Shown here: positions 5,334-8,456 of the stretch, one piece after another
How the letters are laid out: the number at the start of each line of letters is the position of its first letter
Position numbering within the stretch: the first letter of the stretch is position 1
NCBI GenBank assembly: GCA_947302945.1
Contig: CAMYWZ010000036.1
Location: forward strand, 1 to 8,456
DNA: 8,456 bases
Origin: an uncultured Bacillota bacterium
GTDB taxonomy: Bacteria; Bacillota; Clostridia; Peptostreptococcales; Anaerovoracaceae
Reading direction: 5' to 3'
The notes under the pieces: model-generated
What the model was told of the DNA's origin: nothing
The model's database searches: none
The model's input: the letters and a program-made list of their open reading frames with translations, nothing else
Program-made: the position numbers and the translations under genes

Positions 5334-6613
5334 TGGCAGTAGCAGTAATGTTCGGCTCGATGGTCATAATGATGGCCATTGGCGTACCCTTGGGAGTATG
5401 CCTCATTGCACCTTGCTTCTTAATGCTCCTGGTTAATCCTCTTACTTCGGTCGAGTTCCTCGCCCAGGTCTTCTACTCCGGAACAGCATCGTTCTCGATG
5501 ATAGCGATACCGTTCTTCATGATCTGCGGAGACATAATGAACCTCGGCGGTATCTCCAAGAGGCTCGTAAAGCTCGCAAACGCCTGCTTCGGCAAGATCA
5601 CCGGAAGCCTCGGCTACGTAGCCATCCTGTCCTGCATGTTCTTCGGAGCTGTATCGGGATCCGCAGTAGCCACAGTAGCCGCCATAGGCGGAATAATGAT
5701 CCCGGAAATGGTAAGGGAAGGCTATGACAAGTTCTACGCCACAGCTCTGTGCGCCTGCGCCGGCGGCCTCGGAATAATAGTTCCTCCTTCATATCCTCTG
5801 GTCATCTACGGTATAACTGTCAACGAATCCATAGGCGATCTGTTCCTTGCCGGTACAGTACCCGCAATACTCGTTGGCATAGCGCTCTGCATAGTCAACT
5901 ACTTCTATTGCAAGAAGCACAATATCCGCGGTCATGAAACTTTCAGCTGGAAGAATGTCGGCAAGGCTTTTGTTGACGCCATCCTCGCTCTCCTCATGCC
6001 CATAATCATCCTCGGCGGTATCTACAGCGGAGTGTTCAGCGCTACCGAATCCGCAGTAGTTGCAACCATCTACGGAATAATCATAGGCTGCTTCGTATAT
6101 AAGGAAGTATCCTTCAAGGATCTGTGGAAGATGTACAAGAACACCGCAACCTTCTCCGGCGGAATGATGCTCACCGTAGCTCCCGCAACAGCAGTAGGTA
6201 CGATGTTCGCCTACATGGGCGTAACAGCTGCGATCAACTCGTTCTTCCTGGATCTTACATCCAGCAGGGTCATAGTCATGCTGATCATGGTAGTCATACT
6301 CTTCCTTATCGGAATGTTCCTGCAGACCACTCCTGCCATCGTAATATTCGGACCGGTGCTGCTGAACGTTGTAAGACAGTACGGAATATCCACACTGCAG
6401 TTCGGTATAATCATGGACCTTGCTCTTGCGATAGGATTCTGCACGCCGCCTGTCTGTGCCAACATGTTCGTGGCTCAGTCCATGACAGGCCTGCCTCTTC
6501 TGAAGATAGTAAAACGAGGTATACCGTTTATTATCGCGCTCGTAGTGTGCCTGATAATAGTCTGCCTCTTCCCGGAGATCTCTTCCGGACTTGTAACGCT
6601 GCTTAGAAAGTAA
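5333..6613 (+). CDS. dctM: TRAP transporter large membrane subunit, DctM family
   Basis: A 426-residue polytopic membrane protein with about 11-12 hydrophobic segments, the usual size for the family. It forms the sodium-driven elevator-type transport domain. Typical stretches are AIPFFMICGDIMNLGGIS (58-75), FFGAVSGSAVATVAAIGG (103-120, first re-entrant loop and sodium-site region), AGGLGIIVPPSYPLVIYG (143-160) and, in the second half, LALAIGFCTPPVCANMF with its own Pro-Pro pair. The ATG at 5333 overlaps the dctQ stop; GGGGAGG at 5316-5322 serves as ribosome site. The gene is rich in ATA isoleucine codons, in contrast to dctP. The next gene follows after 13 bases. All core family regions appear intact, so the transporter should be functional. 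Confidence 0.94.
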   Translation: MAVAVMFGSMVIMMAIGVPLGVCLIAPCFLMLLVNPLTSVEFLAQVFYSGTASFSMIAIPFFMICGDIMNLGGISKRLVKLANACFGKITGSLGYVAILSCMFFGAVSGSAVATVAAIGGIMIPEMVREGYDKFYATALCACAGGLGIIVPPSYPLVIYGITVNESIGDLFLAGTVPAILVGIALCIVNYFYCKKHNIRGHETFSWKNVGKAFVDAILALLMPIIILGGIYSGVFSATESAVVATIYGIIIGCFVYKEVSFKDLWKMYKNTATFSGGMMLTVAPATAVGTMFAYMGVTAAINSFFLDLTSSRVIVMLIMVVILFLIGMFLQTTPAIVIFGPVLLNVVRQYGISTLQFGIIMDLALAIGFCTPPVCANMFVAQSMTGLPLLKIVKRGIPFIIALVVCLIIVCLFPEISSGLVTLLRK

Positions 6614-6626
6614 CGGGAGCTGCATT

Positions 6627-7400
6627 ATGATAAAAGAAAGAGAAAACAAGCTTCTTGCGGAACTCGACCTCAAGATCCCCGCAATAGCCATAAGGTTCTG
6701 CCTGGAAAAACCTGCTGACGCGGAAAAGTACCAGGGCGACAAGCTGGCATTCTGCCAGTACCTCAAGTACGCTCAGGACACAAAGAAGCACTTCTACATC
6801 GATGCTTCCGACGATGCCTGCTACGGCAAGCTCGCTCTGGGCATGGAGCCTTACCAGCCTGTCACCGCAAGCGGCCAGGCAGGTTACGACTTCGGCTGCT
6901 ACTACACGCAGATGCCCAACAGGCTGCTGTACAAGGATCTGCCGCTTCTTCCCGCGAACACCATCAGGTACGTGGAATACGCTCCTGCGGTCGAATGCAG
7001 GTTCAAGCCGGACCTTCTCTTCTTCGTAGCGGACATCGCCGAAGCGGACGTCATCATGAGGGCCACTACCTATGTCTCCGGAGACCTGTGGGAATCCATC
7101 TCTTCGCCTGTCATGAGCTGCACATGGATGTACGCTTATCCTCTGGTATCGAAGAAGGTCAACCACATCACCACCGGGCTCTATCACGGCCTCAAGCGCC
7201 GCAAGGCCTATCCGGCCGGCCTGAGAATGATATCCATCCCATACAACAAGTTCCCGGAGTTCTTCCAGTCTCTTGAGGATATGGACAAGGTCCTCATAGC
7301 TTTCAGGGAAGACGAGGAGTCCAAGGCCCAGCTCGCGAAATACATAGAGCACTGGCAGGAGATGGCCAGGGAGACCGGCACTCACGTGGATCTGAAGTAG
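6627..7400 (+). CDS. DUF169 family protein
   Basis: A 257-residue soluble protein recognised as DUF169 (COG2043-like). Family-like parts are the opening KIPAIAIRFCLEKP (16-29), FCQYLKYA (42-49), DDACYGKLALGMEP (62-75), the central RYVEYAP and LLFFVADIAEADVIMRA (130-146), SCTWMYAYPLVSKKVNHITTG (from 164) and a late RMISIPYNKFPE (200-211). Cysteines at 24, 43, 65, 91, 124 and 165 are notable; C43 and C65 sit where, as I recall, the family conserves Cys, which could suggest metal or cluster binding. The function of DUF169 is not established. The ATG at 6627 follows GGGAG by seven bases and lies 13 bases after dctM; its stop overlaps the ribosome site of the LarA-like gene. This tight packing implies a role with the transporter or the isomerase. 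Expression follows the dctP promoter. Confidence 0.82.
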   Translation: MIKERENKLLAELDLKIPAIAIRFCLEKPADAEKYQGDKLAFCQYLKYAQDTKKHFYIDASDDACYGKLALGMEPYQPVTASGQAGYDFGCYYTQMPNRLLYKDLPLLPANTIRYVEYAPAVECRFKPDLLFFVADIAEADVIMRATTYVSGDLWESISSPVMSCTWMYAYPLVSKKVNHITTGLYHGLKRRKAYPAGLRMISIPYNKFPEFFQSLEDMDKVLIAFREDEESKAQLAKYIEHWQEMARETGTHVDLK

Positions 7401-7403
7401 GAG
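7399..7403 (+). promoter_or_regulatory. Ribosome binding site of the LarA-like gene
   Basis: AGGAG overlaps the stop codon of the DUF169 gene and lies six bases before the ATG at 7410, coupling the two genes and fixing the start. Confidence 0.7.
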
Positions 7404-7409
7404 AGGCAG

Positions 7410-8456
7410 ATGCTCACATCTGTAAACAAACTTTTAGATCCGGTAAGCCTGCCGCGCATGGTAAAAGTGCGCCAGAAGTTCAACGCCAATGTGCTTGAAG
7501 ACCCGAAGGCGGACCTTCTGGCAAAGCTCTCCCGCCCGGAGATAAGCAGCTGCTTTAAGCCGGGCATGCGCATAGCCATCACGGCTGGTTCAAGGGGCAT
7601 AGACAATTACCTCCTGTGCCTTCAGACCGTCGTGGAATTCGCGAAAGAGAGGGGAGCTAAGCCCTTCGTTTTCCCCGCCATGGGAAGCCACGGAGGAGCT
7701 ACGGCTGAGGGGCAGAAAGCGCTTCTTAAAGGATACGGAATAACGGAGGAAAGTGTCGGCGCGCCGATACTTTCCTCTATGGAGACCGTAAGCATAGGCG
7801 AAATGGACGGGGAAGACGTCAGGGTAGACCGCTTTGCCCACGAGGCGGACGGTATAGTCCTGGTCAACCGCATCAAGCCCCACACCGGTTTTCGCGCAAG
7901 ACACGAGAGCGGCCTCGTCAAGATGGCTGCGATCGGTCTGGGAAAGCAGTACGGAGCGCAGATAGTCCACTCCGGCGGCCCTGAAAACATGGGCAAGCGG
8001 GTCTTCGCCTTCGGCGACTATACCATAAGACACGAAAAGATCATCTGCGGCATAGGCCTTGTGGAAAACGCTTTCGACAAGACCGAAGAGATCTATGTCA
8101 TGCCTAAGGATCAGATAGAGGACGTCGAGGCGGCAGCCCTTGAAAAGGCCAAGGCCAACATGCCTTCGATCAAGTTCGAAGGGCTCGACGTGCTCATCGT
8201 GGACCGCATAGGCAAGAACATCAGCGGCCCGGGCATGGACCCGAACGTCACCTACAGCTTCCTTCCGAACGCTCCGATCCCGGACGCGCTCAGGGCAAAG
8301 AGGGCAAAGCGCATCGTAACGCTCAGCCTTACGGAGGAGACTCACGGCAGCGCCATGGGCATAGGCATGTCCGACATCACCACCAGGCGCGTCTTCGACG
8401 CCATAGACTTCGACGCCACCTATCCTAACTGCCTTACCTCGGCAGTTACTGTATCG
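7410..8456 (+). CDS. LarA-like nickel-pincer isomerase (lactate racemase family), 3' end outside window
   Basis: An open frame of 349 codons from ATG 7410 to the last base with no stop, so the C-terminus is missing (relatives are, as I recall, a little over 400 residues). It is a DUF2088/lactate racemase-domain protein. Visible motifs are AITAGSRGIDN (56-66), FPAMGSHGGATAEGQKALL (88-106), NRIKPHTGFRARHESGLVK (153-171), MAAIGLGKQYGA (172-183), and GKNISGPGMDPNVT (268-281). Compared with the Lactobacillus enzyme as I remember it (R75, H108, H174, K184, H200), candidates are R62, H94, H158, K171 (cofactor attachment) and H187 (nickel ligand); the K to H distance is 16 in both. Family members invert the hydroxyl next to a carboxylate using a nickel-pincer cofactor made by LarB, LarC and LarE, none encoded here. 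The neighbours suggest a 2-hydroxy or sugar acid racemase or epimerase rather than a lactate racemase. Confidence 0.85.
   Translation, partial: MLTSVNKLLDPVSLPRMVKVRQKFNANVLEDPKADLLAKLSRPEISSCFKPGMRIAITAGSRGIDNYLLCLQTVVEFAKERGAKPFVFPAMGSHGGATAEGQKALLKGYGITEESVGAPILSSMETVSIGEMDGEDVRVDRFAHEADGIVLVNRIKPHTGFRARHESGLVKMAAIGLGKQYGAQIVHSGGPENMGKRVFAFGDYTIRHEKIICGIGLVENAFDKTEEIYVMPKDQIEDVEAAALEKAKANMPSIKFEGLDVLIVDRIGKNISGPGMDPNVTYSFLPNAPIPDALRAKRAKRIVTLSLTEETHGSAMGIGMSDITTRRVFDAIDFDATYPNCLTSAVTVS

Noticed and set aside
5789..6766. Minus-strand frame of 325 codons over dctM and the start of the DUF169 gene
   Set aside because: Antisense to a conserved membrane protein; composition is rich in Tyr, His and Arg and unlike a real family.
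6603..7385. Minus-strand frame of 260 codons opposite the DUF169 gene
   Set aside because: Antisense shadow; the plus-strand frame has family motifs, a ribosome site and operon spacing.
7590..8345. Minus-strand frame of 251 codons at the window end
   Set aside because: The plus strand here encodes the LarA-like protein with intact motifs and no stop to the window edge; the minus frame is its shadow.
1..8456. CRISPR array, tRNA, rRNA, insertion sequence or phage genes
   Set aside because: No regularly spaced repeats, cloverleaf, rRNA segment, transposase or integrase frame was seen on either strand.

Overview
The window most likely comes from an anaerobic, low-to-medium GC Firmicute of the Clostridia type. 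The evidence is a TRAP solute-binding protein that carries a lipoprotein signal (lipobox LAAC) rather than a free periplasmic signal peptide, strong AGGAGG-type ribosome sites, TTGACA/TAtaaT-like promoters, and a TPR plus DUF4037 gene pair of a kind I associate with Clostridia. This is inference; no rRNA or other taxonomic marker is present.

Layout. (1) Positions 1-1288, plus strand: the end of a TPR-repeat protein that overlaps a DUF4037 (nucleotidyltransferase-like) protein by 14 bases. This pair looks unrelated to the rest. (2) Positions 1298-1328: a hairpin between convergent genes, with its T-run on the minus strand. (3) Positions 1369-2565, minus strand: an enolase-superfamily (mandelate racemase/muconate lactonizing) acid-sugar dehydratase. 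(4) Positions 2714-3427, minus strand: a GntR/FCD regulator, separated from the dehydratase gene by a bidirectional terminator that abuts the dehydratase promoter. (5) Positions 3614-8456, plus strand: an operon diverging from the regulator gene. It encodes a three-part TRAP transporter (dctP, dctQ, dctM), a DUF169 protein and a LarA-like (lactate racemase family) nickel-pincer isomerase that runs off the window end.

How it fits together. The regulator gene, the dehydratase gene and the TRAP operon each have a recognisable promoter, and each promoter carries a near-palindromic TTGTAWWACAR element at or just after the transcription start. The dehydratase and dctP promoters share an identical 16-base block covering the -10 box and one operator half. 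This predicts one regulon controlled by the local GntR protein and induced by the imported acid. The working model is a catabolic module for a hydroxy or sugar acid: the TRAP system imports the acid, the LarA-like enzyme racemises or epimerises its 2-hydroxy centre, and the dehydratase forms a 2-keto-3-deoxy acid. The DUF169 protein has an unknown role but is encoded tightly between transporter and isomerase. The combination of a LarA homologue, DUF169, TRAP and an enolase-superfamily dehydratase under one operator is the most interesting feature of the window. The substrate cannot be read from the sequence.
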